Part shown: positions 1 through 7,634 of the stretch, in pieces
How the letters are laid out: every line of letters starts with the position of its first letter
How positions within the stretch are numbered: position 1 is the first letter of the stretch
Source of the DNA: Alsobacter sp040380755
GTDB lineage: Bacteria > Pseudomonadota > Alphaproteobacteria > Rhizobiales > Beijerinckiaceae
Assembly: GCA_040380755.1 (NCBI GenBank)
Contig: JBEIIL010000061.1
Span: forward strand, 1 to 21,467
Direction: 5' to 3'
DNA: 21,467 bases
Translations under genes and position numbers: made by a program
The notes under the pieces: generated by a model
Databases searched by the model: none
Seen by the model: the letters and a program-made list of their open reading frames with translations, nothing else
Told to the model about the DNA's origin: nothing

Positions 1-629
1 CCTGGCTGGTGACGCTGCTGGCGCAGGGCGAGGCCGGAACGGCCTACAATGTCGGCTCGGACGAGGCCGTCAGCATTGCCGATCTCGCCGGCCTGGTGGC
101 ACGCACGCTGCCGTCGGCCACCGGCGTGACGATCCGCGGCACCGCAGCGGCCGGCGCACATCGGTCGCGCTATGTGCCCTCCATCGCACGGGCGCAGAGC
201 CTCGGCCTTGCGGCGTGGACGCCGCTCGACGAGGCCATCCGGCGTACGGCCGCGCACGCTGCTGCGGCGCCCGGCCCTGCGGCCGCCCCGGACGCGCCGC
301 ACCGCAACGAGCACGGCGGCGAGCGCCTGACCTTCGTGATCGATGTCGACGGCGTAGTGGCGAGCCTCGTGCCGGACAATGACTACGCCAAGGCCGAGCC
401 GCTCGAGGGCACGATTGCGGCGATCAACCGGCTGCACGCGGCCGGCCACCGGATCGTGATGTTCACCGCGCGGGGATCGGCCACCGGGATCGACTGGAGC
501 GCGGTGACGCGCGACCAGTTCGCGCGCTGGGGGCTGCACTACGACGAACTGCATTTCGGCAAGCCGGCCGGCGACTACTATGTGGACGACCGGCTGATCT
601 CGATCGCCGCCCTGCAGGCGATGGGTTAG
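1..629 (+). CDS. Nucleotide-sugar epimerase/dehydratase (C-terminal part) fused to a HAD-type phosphatase domain; 5' end outside window
   Basis: The reading frame is open to the left edge, so this is the 3' part of a longer gene; a GTG at 9 is in frame but lies inside the conserved epimerase fold. The first 80 or so residues match the end of extended SDR sugar-nucleotide epimerases/dehydratases (AYNVGSDEAVSIADLA, then a YVPS..RA..LGL..W.PLDEAIRRT stretch). An Ala/Pro-rich linker follows. From about position 327 a compact HAD-like domain begins, with motif I FVIDVDGVV (Asp nucleophile and +2 Asp), a motif II Thr in MFTARGS, and a lysine plus acidic motif in GKPAGDYYVDDR. HAD domains of this kind are known from capsule and sugar-nucleotide loci. 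The fusion suggests one protein that modifies a nucleotide sugar and dephosphorylates a sugar-phosphate intermediate; the substrate is unknown. It converges with the methyltransferase gene starting at 686. Family calls are confident, exact activity is not. Confidence 0.8.
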   Translation, partial: WLVTLLAQGEAGTAYNVGSDEAVSIADLAGLVARTLPSATGVTIRGTAAAGAHRSRYVPSIARAQSLGLAAWTPLDEAIRRTAAHAAAAPGPAAAPDAPHRNEHGGERLTFVIDVDGVVASLVPDNDYAKAEPLEGTIAAINRLHAAGHRIVMFTARGSATGIDWSAVTRDQFARWGLHYDELHFGKPAGDYYVDDRLISIAALQAMG

Positions 630-685
630 GCCAAGGTACCAGCTGCAACGTCAAAAGGCCGGGTCAGGCCATGCCAGCCGCACCT

Positions 686-1555
686 TCAGCCTGCAAGATC
701 GACAGTGCGCGCCACGATCGAGAACACATGGCTCTCCTTGCCGCCGGCGGAGATCGGATGCGTGATCCTCTCGACGGTGCGCAGACCGACACCGGCGAAC
801 AGGGCGTCAAGCGCCTCCGCCGTGAAGAAGTTGATGTGCTCGTGCCAGTGCCGTTTGCGCGAGAGCCGCTCGGCAGGCGTGTCGACCAGCCGCACCACAT
901 CCTCGTGCGGCAGCTCCACATAGAGCGTGGTCTGCGGCGACATGGCGGCGGCAATCTCGGACATGGCTTCGCGCGGATGCGAGACGTGCTCGAGCACATT
1001 GCTGAACACGATGAGGTCGTAGGCCTGATGAGCGATATCGGCGAGGCCGACGCTCACGGCCCCGTCGATCACGGGTCGGCTGGAAATGTCGAACACATGG
1101 TGCAGAGCTGCTGTTCTGCGGAACGGCGTGTTGATCCCGGTATCGCCACCCCAATCGAGCACCCGCGGCCTGGCCTGGACGTGCGTGGCCAGGAAGGCCT
1201 CGACCGTGTCGAGGTAATGGCTGCCATCGAGCAGGATCGCATTGCGAGCGGCGTAGCCGGGCTCGAACCGGTCGCGCTGGCGGGTGTAGGCCTCGCCTCG
1301 GTAGTCGTCGTAGAGCGCGCCCATTTCCTCGCCGTCGAAGCGCATGTCCAGGAACAGCATGCCGCAGTCCCGGCACATCAACGACGCGCACACCGGATAG
1401 GCCGTGCCCGGCTTCAGGTCGCGCATTCCCCATTCGGCAGTCACGTCCACAGGCTCCCAGCCGAAGATCCGCGCCGCGACGAACGGCATCAGGATGGCGG
1501 GAGACCGGTCGATCTCCCGGCCGGCGCATGCGACGCAGTGCCTGCTGATCTTCAT
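686..1555 (-). CDS. Class I SAM-dependent methyltransferase with N-terminal zinc-knuckle (289 aa), polysaccharide-locus type
   Basis: The protein has two CxxC pairs (C7/C10 and C61/C64) that look like a zinc-binding head. They are followed by a Rossmann-type methyltransferase core: glycine motif I VLDWGGDTG at about 132-140, the acidic/post-motif region DLIVFSNVLEHV at 180-191, and HWHEHINFFT at 236-245. This layout resembles the sugar C-methyltransferases of the TylC3/NovU group, but the C-terminal domain of those proteins is missing, so O-, N- or C-methylation of a sugar all remain possible. The ATG at 1555 follows a GAGGA-like ribosome site. The gene is the last of the minus-strand glycan run, 85 bases after the GT2 gene. 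The methyltransferase call is firm; substrate assignment is inference from context. Confidence 0.85.
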   Translation of the reverse strand: MKISRHCVACAGREIDRSPAILMPFVAARIFGWEPVDVTAEWGMRDLKPGTAYPVCASLMCRDCGMLFLDMRFDGEEMGALYDDYRGEAYTRQRDRFEPGYAARNAILLDGSHYLDTVEAFLATHVQARPRVLDWGGDTGINTPFRRTAALHHVFDISSRPVIDGAVSVGLADIAHQAYDLIVFSNVLEHVSHPREAMSEIAAAMSPQTTLYVELPHEDVVRLVDTPAERLSRKRHWHEHINFFTAEALDALFAGVGLRTVERITHPISAGGKESHVFSIVARTVDLAG

Positions 1556-1640
1556 CTCGTCCTCTTTGCTATTCGACCGTCTGTCTTCACGCCGCCGCCG
1601 CGGCCGTGACCGGCGCGCGCGCGTCCAGCCGTCAGACGCT

Positions 1641-2591
1641 TCAATCGAAATTCATCCGCTCTTTCTCGACGACAAGCGGAAACCGCCGCGCATAGTTGAG
1701 CAGGAGGCCCACATACTCACCGACGATTCCAATGGCGAGGAGCTGCACGGCCCCCAGGAAGAAGACCGCGATCACAAGCGGCGCGACGCCGAGCGGAAAG
1801 CTCGACCAGAACAACAGCTTGGCGACCAGGTAGCCAAAGCCCACCAGGAGGCTGAGACAGGCCACGGTAAAGCCCACGATCGTCATGATCCGCAGCGGGG
1901 CGCGCGAGTAGGTCGACAGGCCGAGGATGGCATAGTCGGCCAGGGACGCCAGGTTGTAGCTGGAGCGGCCGGTCCGGCGCACCGGCTGGTCGTACTCGAT
2001 ATAGGCGCGCTCGAAGCCGACCTCCATGATGAGCCCGCGGAAGAACGGCTCGGGCTCGTTCAGCTGGCGCAGCGCCGCGATAGCCGCCTGGTCATAGGCT
2101 CCGTAGCCCATGAAATTCGGGACCTGCTCGACCTTCGAGACGTTGCGCATCAGGCGGTAGAACAGCGTCCGAAGCGTTCCCATCACGGCGCCTTCCTCGG
2201 CGCGACGCCGGACGGCGATCACCACCCGCGCCCCGCCCTCCCAGATCGACACCATGGTGGGAATGAGCGACGGCGGGGTCTGGAGATCCGCCATCACGGG
2301 GATCACCAGGTCGCCACGGGCCGAAATGATGGCGTGGAAGGACGAACGGCCGACGCCGAAATTGCGGGCGTTCAGGATGACCTTGACGCGAGGATCGGCC
2401 GAGGCGAGTTCGCGCAGGATCATCGGCGTGCTGTCAATCGAGCAGTTGTCGATGAAAATGTGCTCGTAATTGTACTGCGGAAGCTGGGCCTCCATCAGGG
2501 CCCGCACCTCGTCCCGACAGGCGCGGATCCCCGCCTCCTCGTTGTAGCAGGGCGTCACGATGCTGATCGTCTTGCGGTCGGGTGGGGCCAT
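1641..2591 (-). CDS. GT2 family glycosyltransferase, polyprenyl-phosphate sugar transferase (GtrB/ArnC-like, 316 aa)
   Basis: This is a membrane-bound GT-A enzyme expected to move a sugar from a nucleotide donor to undecaprenyl phosphate on the cytoplasmic face. The N-terminal catalytic domain shows VTPCYNEE (residues 12-19), IDNCSIDST (47-55) and ADLQTPP (101-107, the metal/nucleotide site). The basic RRTGRSSYN segment (about 205-213) is typical of DPM1/GtrB enzymes. Two long hydrophobic segments (about 233-262 and 268-296) close the protein, as in GtrB and ArnC. The frame is open upstream to 2822, but that part is Arg/Pro-rich and overlaps the preceding membrane-protein gene, so the ATG at 2591 just before ISIVTP is chosen. 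With the GtrA-type flippase and the polytopic protein upstream it forms a Gtr-like trio. The transferred sugar cannot be read from the sequence. Confidence 0.9.
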   Translation of the reverse strand: MAPPDRKTISIVTPCYNEEAGIRACRDEVRALMEAQLPQYNYEHIFIDNCSIDSTPMILRELASADPRVKVILNARNFGVGRSSFHAIISARGDLVIPVMADLQTPPSLIPTMVSIWEGGARVVIAVRRRAEEGAVMGTLRTLFYRLMRNVSKVEQVPNFMGYGAYDQAAIAALRQLNEPEPFFRGLIMEVGFERAYIEYDQPVRRTGRSSYNLASLADYAILGLSTYSRAPLRIMTIVGFTVACLSLLVGFGYLVAKLLFWSSFPLGVAPLVIAVFFLGAVQLLAIGIVGEYVGLLLNYARRFPLVVEKERMNFD

Positions 2592-2673
2592 GGCGGTCGC
2601 CTGCGCTTTCGCTTCGTTCCTTTGGCCGGGACGATACGCGGCTTGCGTTACGATCCCGTACGGGTGCGCCCGG

Positions 2674-4257
2674 TCACGACCCCGGTGCGGGCGGAGCCAA
2701 CGGGCGCGGCGGAGAATCCGCGTTCGGCAGATCCGGCCAGCACGTCCGCGCCCTGGCGGCGATGGCCGGTCGTCCATCGGCCGCCATGAGCCAGCCCGGC
2801 ACCTGACCGACCGGCGCCACATAGGCGCCCGGGATGCCGGCGGTGCCGCTCGCCAAGGACGCCTCGGTCAGCGTGCAATCGCTGATGCGATAGGGCGTTA
2901 CCAGCACGGCGCGGCCGATCTCGACCATGGCCGAGGGCAGCATCAGGACGGTGATCGCCACCAGAAGAAGCCCGCGGCCCGTCCGGGTCCCGGCGTTGCG
3001 CACGACACTGTCGGCAAACACGAAGGCGAGCACCGTGAGCGCGGGAATCGAGCCGCGCATGACAAGGTCGTTGCTGGGTCCAAACGACAGGAATGGCAGG
3101 ACGACCAGCATGGCGATGCAGGCCGCGACCAGACTGCGCAAATCGCGCGGCACGTCGCGCCAGCCCAGAAGGACGACCCACGCGGCCGGCAACTGGATCA
3201 GCATGAACATCACATAGACGATCCAGAACAATTCGGGCTCGGACGGGGCCTCGTTGATCCTCCGGATCCCCTCCAGGCCGAGAAGGAGGTAGACCGCCAC
3301 CGGCAAGAAACAAAGGCCTGTAGCCGCGCCGGCCCAGGTCCGGCGGGACAGGACCACGCTGCGCCATTCGGTCACGGCAAGCCAGACCAGCCAGGGCAGC
3401 GCGCCAAGGATGGCCAGAGGCGACCATAGCAGCAGGATCGCGACGGACACTCCGAGCACGGCGACGTCAATGGCGCCGCGACGCTGCAGGATCATGAGGG
3501 TTGCCAGCCACCAGCCCGGCAGGGCGTGGTTCGGCACCCAGAAAAACTGCACGACGCTGCCGGAGTATTCGAAGAAGACGTTCCACGAATCGATCGTATG
3601 GCGCGCCCAGTACAGCGCGTCACGCGGAGGCCCCAACGTCAGCGACAACACTGTCGTCACGATTGTCAGGCCGGCAAAGCCCACCATGATGAGGACTTGC
3701 GGCCAGCCACGCCCCATCGCCATGAGCAGATAGAAGGTCGCTCCGAGCAGCAGCGCGTTCTGCACCAGCATCGCGACATGCGCAGCCAGCAGGCCGAGCC
3801 CCTGCCCCACCAGAGCGGGCAGCAGATACATGCCAAGCGGCGCGCGCAGCAGGTAGTCTCCGCCATTGATGGTGTAGACCGCCGGAAATCCGAACCGGAC
3901 GAGGTCAGCCAGCACGGCATCACGGATCAGCCAGTCGCGGGTGGCGAAGAACAGATGCGTTTCGCCGCCCAGAAGCAGAAGAGCAGCCGCGAAGGCCATG
4001 CAGCCGGCCAGCCGCCCGATCCGCAGCGGCGCCGCCAGCGGACCGGCGGCATCGGTGCCGGAGCGGCCGACCAGCAACGCCAGCGCTGCCAGGCTCCCGG
4101 CCAGCACGAGCAGCGCCGGCACGGGTCGCAGCGCCGCGGCGAACAGGATCGACGGCAGGGCAAATCCTGCGGATACACCGACAAGGACGGTCCGATCGGT
4201 CACGGCGGGCCAGGCGACAGCCGGGCGCGCGGGCGCGGGAAAATCGCTTGTCGTCAT
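2674..4257 (-). CDS. Large polytopic membrane protein (527 aa), possible GtrC-like glycosyltransferase
   Basis: I do not recognise a named family. The protein is strongly hydrophobic, with about 12 predicted membrane segments (roughly 22-42, 46-66, 83-100, 138-158, 160-182, 187-207, 266-296, 308-327, 343-365, 377-393, 402-420 and 428-447). It has a polar loop DWLIRDAVLADL (108-119), a PNHALPGWW motif (242-250) and an SNDLVMRGSIPAL stretch (395-407) whose charged residues near membrane ends are candidate functional sites. Size, topology and position between a GtrA flippase and a GtrB-like transferase suggest the GtrC role: moving the lipid-linked sugar onto a surface glycan on the periplasmic side. 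That role is inference. The ATG overlaps the gtrA-like stop codon in an ATGA arrangement (4254-4257), so translation is probably coupled. The stop lies 82 bases before the GT2 start. Confidence 0.8.
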   Translation of the reverse strand: MTTSDFPAPARPAVAWPAVTDRTVLVGVSAGFALPSILFAAALRPVPALLVLAGSLAALALLVGRSGTDAAGPLAAPLRIGRLAGCMAFAAALLLLGGETHLFFATRDWLIRDAVLADLVRFGFPAVYTINGGDYLLRAPLGMYLLPALVGQGLGLLAAHVAMLVQNALLLGATFYLLMAMGRGWPQVLIMVGFAGLTIVTTVLSLTLGPPRDALYWARHTIDSWNVFFEYSGSVVQFFWVPNHALPGWWLATLMILQRRGAIDVAVLGVSVAILLLWSPLAILGALPWLVWLAVTEWRSVVLSRRTWAGAATGLCFLPVAVYLLLGLEGIRRINEAPSEPELFWIVYVMFMLIQLPAAWVVLLGWRDVPRDLRSLVAACIAMLVVLPFLSFGPSNDLVMRGSIPALTVLAFVFADSVVRNAGTRTGRGLLLVAITVLMLPSAMVEIGRAVLVTPYRISDCTLTEASLASGTAGIPGAYVAPVGQVPGWLMAADGRPAIAARARTCWPDLPNADSPPRPLAPPAPGS

Positions 4258-4715
4258 GTGGCGTTCGCCCCGGTGCCGAACACGAAAGTCCGGTTGAGCA
4301 GGTAGGAGATCACGACCGCACCGGGCAGAAGCAGGATGGCGCCGATGCGGGGGTCGATCCCGGCCTGCTCGAGCAACGAGAGGCCGATGGCGTTGTAGAT
4401 AAACACCACGCCATAGACGGCGAAAAAGCGCCCGATGAGGCGCGGATCGCGCGAGTGGAAGACGTAGCTGCCGGTGCTGAAGAAATTGAAGACAATTGCC
4501 AGCAGGGTCGAAACGACAAGCGCGGAGAACGTGGTCGGCATCACCGCCAGGGCGCTGTAAAACAAGCCGAGTCCGACGCAGGTGTTGACGCCGCCAACCA
4601 GCACGAAGCGCAGGATCCTGTGACGGTTCAGGGTATCCGCAATATGCTGCACGATCCCGGCTGGCCCGCGGGCGACCGCAGGCGGACCCTCACGGGCAGG
4701 ATCGACGCCCGGCAT
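4254..4715 (-). CDS. GtrA-like family membrane protein (153 aa), probable lipid-linked sugar flippase
   Basis: The protein has about 35 polar N-terminal residues and then four membrane segments. It begins with the GtrA signature RFVLVGGVNTCVGLGLFYSAL and keeps the NFFSTGSYVF and SYLLNRTFVF elements that sit between and after the second and fourth helices. GtrA proteins are thought to flip undecaprenyl-phosphate-linked sugars across the inner membrane so that a GtrC-type enzyme can use them. Its ATG overlaps the rfbH stop (TGATG, shared base 4715), and its own stop overlaps the start of the polytopic protein, so all three genes are likely co-translated. Length (120-160 aa) is normal for the family. 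Confidence 0.88.
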   Translation of the reverse strand: MPGVDPAREGPPAVARGPAGIVQHIADTLNRHRILRFVLVGGVNTCVGLGLFYSALAVMPTTFSALVVSTLLAIVFNFFSTGSYVFHSRDPRLIGRFFAVYGVVFIYNAIGLSLLEQAGIDPRIGAILLLPGAVVISYLLNRTFVFGTGANAT

Positions 4716-6094
4716 CAGACTGCGATCTTCCGGGGACCGGGCGACAGGCTGCGCAGGGACCCGACGCCGCGCTCCAGGCAGAAGGTCGTGAGCGTGCCGG
4801 CGATGTGGTCCATCTCGGTTTCGCCCAGTCCCGGATAGACGCCGACCCAGAAGGTGCGGTCGACCACGGTGTCGGCGTTTTCGAGCGTGCCGGACACGCG
4901 GAAGTTCCGACCCTTCATGTAAGGCTGGCGGACGAGGTTGCCGCCAAAGAGCAGCCTTGTGCCAATCCCGCGGGCATTGAGAACGCCCAGAAGCTCATTG
5001 CGCTCGAAGGGTGCTCCCTCGCGCACCGTCAGGGCGAAGCCGAACCAGGACGGTTCGGTGCCCGGCGCGGCCTCCGGCAGGATGAAATGACCCTCCAGCG
5101 GGGCCAATCGCTCGCGCAGCATCGCAAAGTTGCGGCGGCGTGCAGCGACAAAGCCGTCGAGATGGTCCATCTGGGCGAGGCCGACCGCGGCCTGCATGTC
5201 GGTGATCTTCAGATTGAAGCCGAGATGCGAGTAGATGTACTTGTGATCATAGCCTTTCGGCAGGTCGCCGAGACTCCAGCCGTAGCGCTTGTTGCAGCTG
5301 TTGTCGCAGCCGGGCCCGCAATAGCAGTCGCGTCCCCAGTCGCGGAATGACTCCATCACCTTCTTCAGGTTGTTGTCATTCGTGAACACCGCCCCGCCCT
5401 CGCCGGTGGTGATGTGGTGGGCCGGGTAGAAGCTGAGCGTGCCGATGTCGCCGAAGGTGCCGACGTGGCGGCCGTCCACCGTCGCGCCGAGCGCGTCGCA
5501 GCAATCCTCGATCAGGAATAGGCCGTGCCGGTCGCAGATCGCCCGGATGGCATGGACGTCGAACGGGTTGCCCAGCGCATGGGCGATCATGATGGCGCGG
5601 GTGCGCGGCGTGATGGCCGCCTCGATCCGGCTGACGTCGATGTTGTAGCTGGGCAGCGACACGTCGACAAAGACCGGCACCAGACCCCACTGCAGGACCG
5701 GATTGACTGTGGTGGGAAATCCGGTGGCGCAGGTGATGACCTCGTCGCCGGGCTTGAGCTGGCGGGCCTTCAGCCGGGGCGATGTCAGCGCCGAGAACGC
5801 CACGAGGTTCGCCGAGGATCCGGAATTGACGGTCAGCACGTGGCGCACGCCGATGCGCTCGGCGAGGCGGCGCTCGAAGGCCTCGTTGAAGCGGCCGGTC
5901 GTCAGCCAGAAGTCGAGTGCCGAGTCGACCAGGAGCTGCATGTCGCGCGCCGCATAGACGCGGCCGGACACCGGCACGTTCGGCGCCTGCGGGTCGAAGG
6001 CGGGGCGCTGGTGCGCCAGATCATGGTAGCGGGCGACAAGGTCGAGGATCGTGGACCTGAGCTCTTCGGGGGTCGACGGAACAGGGGTGTGCAC
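4715..6094 (-). CDS. rfbH: CDP-4-keto-6-deoxy-D-glucose 3-dehydrase E1 (RfbH/DdhC/AscC), DegT/DnrJ/EryC1 superfamily with [2Fe-2S] cluster
   Basis: The enzyme removes the C3 hydroxyl of CDP-4-keto-6-deoxyglucose, the committing step to 3,6-dideoxyhexoses (abequose, paratose, tyvelose, ascarylose). It has the aminotransferase fold with GSSANL near residues 92-97, but the PLP-binding lysine of ordinary DegT aminotransferases is replaced by histidine in SFYPAHHI (H227 in this numbering), the hallmark of the dehydrase. Four cysteines, C199, C257, C259 and C267, fit exactly the C-X57-C-X-C-X7-C pattern I recall for the Yersinia E1 iron-sulfur centre. The frame has GTG codons at 6100 and 6094; the AAGGA at 6102-6106 is one base from the first and seven from the second, so 6094 is preferred (459 aa, otherwise 461). 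It is first in a coupled run with gtrA. RfbF, RfbG and the E3 reductase are not in the window. Confidence 0.93.
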   Translation of the reverse strand: MHTPVPSTPEELRSTILDLVARYHDLAHQRPAFDPQAPNVPVSGRVYAARDMQLLVDSALDFWLTTGRFNEAFERRLAERIGVRHVLTVNSGSSANLVAFSALTSPRLKARQLKPGDEVITCATGFPTTVNPVLQWGLVPVFVDVSLPSYNIDVSRIEAAITPRTRAIMIAHALGNPFDVHAIRAICDRHGLFLIEDCCDALGATVDGRHVGTFGDIGTLSFYPAHHITTGEGGAVFTNDNNLKKVMESFRDWGRDCYCGPGCDNSCNKRYGWSLGDLPKGYDHKYIYSHLGFNLKITDMQAAVGLAQMDHLDGFVAARRRNFAMLRERLAPLEGHFILPEAAPGTEPSWFGFALTVREGAPFERNELLGVLNARGIGTRLLFGGNLVRQPYMKGRNFRVSGTLENADTVVDRTFWVGVYPGLGETEMDHIAGTLTTFCLERGVGSLRSLSPGPRKIAV

Positions 6095-6101
6095 GATCAC
6101 G

Positions 6102-6106
6102 TCCTT
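6102..6106 (-). promoter_or_regulatory. Ribosome binding site deciding the rfbH start
   Basis: The minus strand reads AAGGA here. It is one base from the GTG at 6100 but seven bases from the GTG at 6094, so it favours the second codon as the true start. Confidence 0.55.
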
Positions 6107-6200
6107 GGCTCGACGGGTAGGAGGCGCGCCGTCGCATCCGACGCCGTTCGGGATTTACCATGGCGGGTCTAAACAACGGGTAACCCGGCAGGCTGATGTG

Positions 6201-6839
6201 TCAGCCCAGGAGTTTTGCAACTTTGGCGCGCAGGACGGGCAGCAGCTCATCGGCGAACCAGGGATGGGCCCTCAGCCAGCCCGTGTTCCGCCAGGACGGA
6301 TGCGGCAGCGGCATGAGGGCGCAGGCCTCGAGGATTTCGCGCCAATCGGCCACGATGGCTCCCAGGGGCCGGGCCCCCCACTCCCTGCGGCCGGCCCGGG
6401 CCAGGTGCCATCGGGCAGCGCCGAGGCCCAGCGTTACGGTGAGGCCGGGCGGCGGCAGGGCGGCGCAAAGCGCCGTGTGCCAGGTGGCGGCGCATTCGGG
6501 CCGCGGCGGGCGGTCGGCACCCCGCTGGTCGAGCCCCGGAAAGCAGAAGCCCATGGGAATGATGGCGACCTGCGACGGATCGTAGAACGTGGCCTCGGGC
6601 AGGCCCAGCCAGTCGCGCAGGCGGTCTCCCGACGGATCGGTGAAGGGACGACCCGACGCTTGGACCCGCGTTCCGGGCGCCTGGCCGCACAGCCACAGTG
6701 GCGCACCGGCAGGGTCGACCTGCAGCACCGGGCGCGGCTCTTGCGGAAGCGGCGCACCGCGCGGCGCCTCGACACAGATCCGACAGGCCGCGATCGCCGA
6801 CAGCAGCCCGGCGGCGTCAGCGGGGTGCCGGACCGTCAG
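6201..6839 (-). CDS. Uracil-DNA glycosylase family protein (about 212 aa), start codon unclear
   Basis: The conserved part begins with ACRICVEAP, continues through LCGQAPGTRV and GRPFTDPSGDRLRDWLGL, then IIPMGFCFPG and LTVTLGLGAARWHL. This is a bacterial branch of the uracil-DNA glycosylase superfamily; GQAPG corresponds to the motif that holds the water-activating segment and the PMGFCFPG part to the core strand region. Family members are expected to remove uracil or related bases from DNA, or to be divergent relatives with an untested activity. No ATG, GTG or TTG lies between the stop of the upstream GST gene and the conserved cysteine motif. The only in-frame near-start is a CTG at 6837-6839 overlapping the GST stop in a CTGA arrangement. 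I use it provisionally; the next GTG would cut off the cysteine motif. The gene is clearly real, the start uncertain. Confidence 0.8.
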   Translation of the reverse strand: MTVRHPADAAGLLSAIAACRICVEAPRGAPLPQEPRPVLQVDPAGAPLWLCGQAPGTRVQASGRPFTDPSGDRLRDWLGLPEATFYDPSQVAIIPMGFCFPGLDQRGADRPPRPECAATWHTALCAALPPPGLTVTLGLGAARWHLARAGRREWGARPLGAIVADWREILEACALMPLPHPSWRNTGWLRAHPWFADELLPVLRAKVAKLLG

Positions 6840-7447
6840 GCGCCGGCGCTCGGTCGGGCCGACACATGGGCGTGCCAGCGGCGCAGGTTGGTGAGATCCT
6901 CGGGCATGGCAACACGGGTCGGCTTCATGAAGTCGATGCCGCACAGCGCCGTGATGTCGGCCACGGTGAAGACGTCGCCGGTGACGAAGGGCCGGCCGTC
7001 TGCAAGGGTGCTGTCGAGGAAGGCCAGTTCGGAAAGCATGCGGGGCTTGTTGGCCTCGCCCCACGCCGGCACCTGCTCCTCCATCGTCTTCATCGCCGGG
7101 TGCAGGTGGCGGAACACGGCCGCGACGCTGGCGAGAAGGCCGAGTTCGACGCGACGGTTCCACATCTCCACGAAGGCCCGCTCGCGCGGCGTCGTGCCGA
7201 ACAGTCGGGGTTCGGGATTAAGCTCTTCCAGATAGCGGCAGATGGCGATGGATTCGCACAGCACGCTGCCATCGTCGAGTTCCAGCGCCGGCGTGCGCTG
7301 CAGCGGGTTCAGCGCCGTGAACGTCTCCGATCGCTGCTGCATCGTTCCGAGATCGACCGTTTCGATCGGGATCTGGATACCCTTCTCGGCCAGGAAGATG
7401 CGCACGCGGCGCGGATTGGGTGCAAACGGACTGTCGTAGAGTTTCAT
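6836..7447 (-). CDS. Glutathione S-transferase (203 aa)
   Basis: The N-terminal thioredoxin-like domain reads KLYDSPFAPNPRRVRIFLAEKG, with the cis-proline/glutathione site in TPALELDDGSVLCESIAICRYLEE (Pro then Glu-Ser). The helical C-terminal domain holds the N-capping region FVTGDVFTVADIT. The enzyme is cytosolic and should conjugate or reduce electrophiles with glutathione; the substrate cannot be predicted. The frame is open much further upstream, but that extension crosses the divergent promoter region. The ATG at 7447 directly before KLYDSP is the family start and has a GGGGG purine run about nine bases upstream. The uracil-DNA glycosylase-like gene overlaps its stop codon, so the two are probably co-transcribed. 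It is divergent from the TPR-OGT gene. Confidence 0.9.
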   Translation of the reverse strand: MKLYDSPFAPNPRRVRIFLAEKGIQIPIETVDLGTMQQRSETFTALNPLQRTPALELDDGSVLCESIAICRYLEELNPEPRLFGTTPRERAFVEMWNRRVELGLLASVAAVFRHLHPAMKTMEEQVPAWGEANKPRMLSELAFLDSTLADGRPFVTGDVFTVADITALCGIDFMKPTRVAMPEDLTNLRRWHAHVSARPSAGA

Positions 7448-7634
7448 CGCACGGGCCCCCGGATCGAGCGGAGGCACTCGACCATTGCGCATCGGTCTGG
7501 TCAACGGCCGGCTGCGCCGGATCGGGCGGATGGCGTATGTTTGCAAAGATTTTCGCGTGATTCGCCGGTGCCCGGTGCAGGCAGCGCTCAGGCGTGCCTC
7601 CACCACGCAGAGCCGACCGTCCGGGGACCCAACC
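7448..7634. other. Divergent intergenic region between the GST gene and the TPR-OGT operon
   Basis: These 187 bases must contain the start signals for both the leftward GST/UDG pair and the rightward glycosylation operon. The only notable feature is a short AT-richer patch around 7539-7564 in an otherwise GC-rich sequence. I see no convincing -35/-10 pair or operator. A GGGGA ribosome site at 7623-7627 lies seven bases before the TPR-OGT ATG. Confidence 0.4.

Noticed and set aside
653..670. Terminator-like GGCC-TGACCC-GGCC followed by TTTT on the minus strand after the methyltransferase gene
   Set aside because: The stem is only four pairs and built from a self-complementary tetramer; too weak to call.
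671..1609. Long plus-strand open frame opposite the methyltransferase gene
   Set aside because: It is a GC-rich shadow frame: Arg/His/Asp-rich, with no family motifs. The minus-strand protein has clear methyltransferase motifs.
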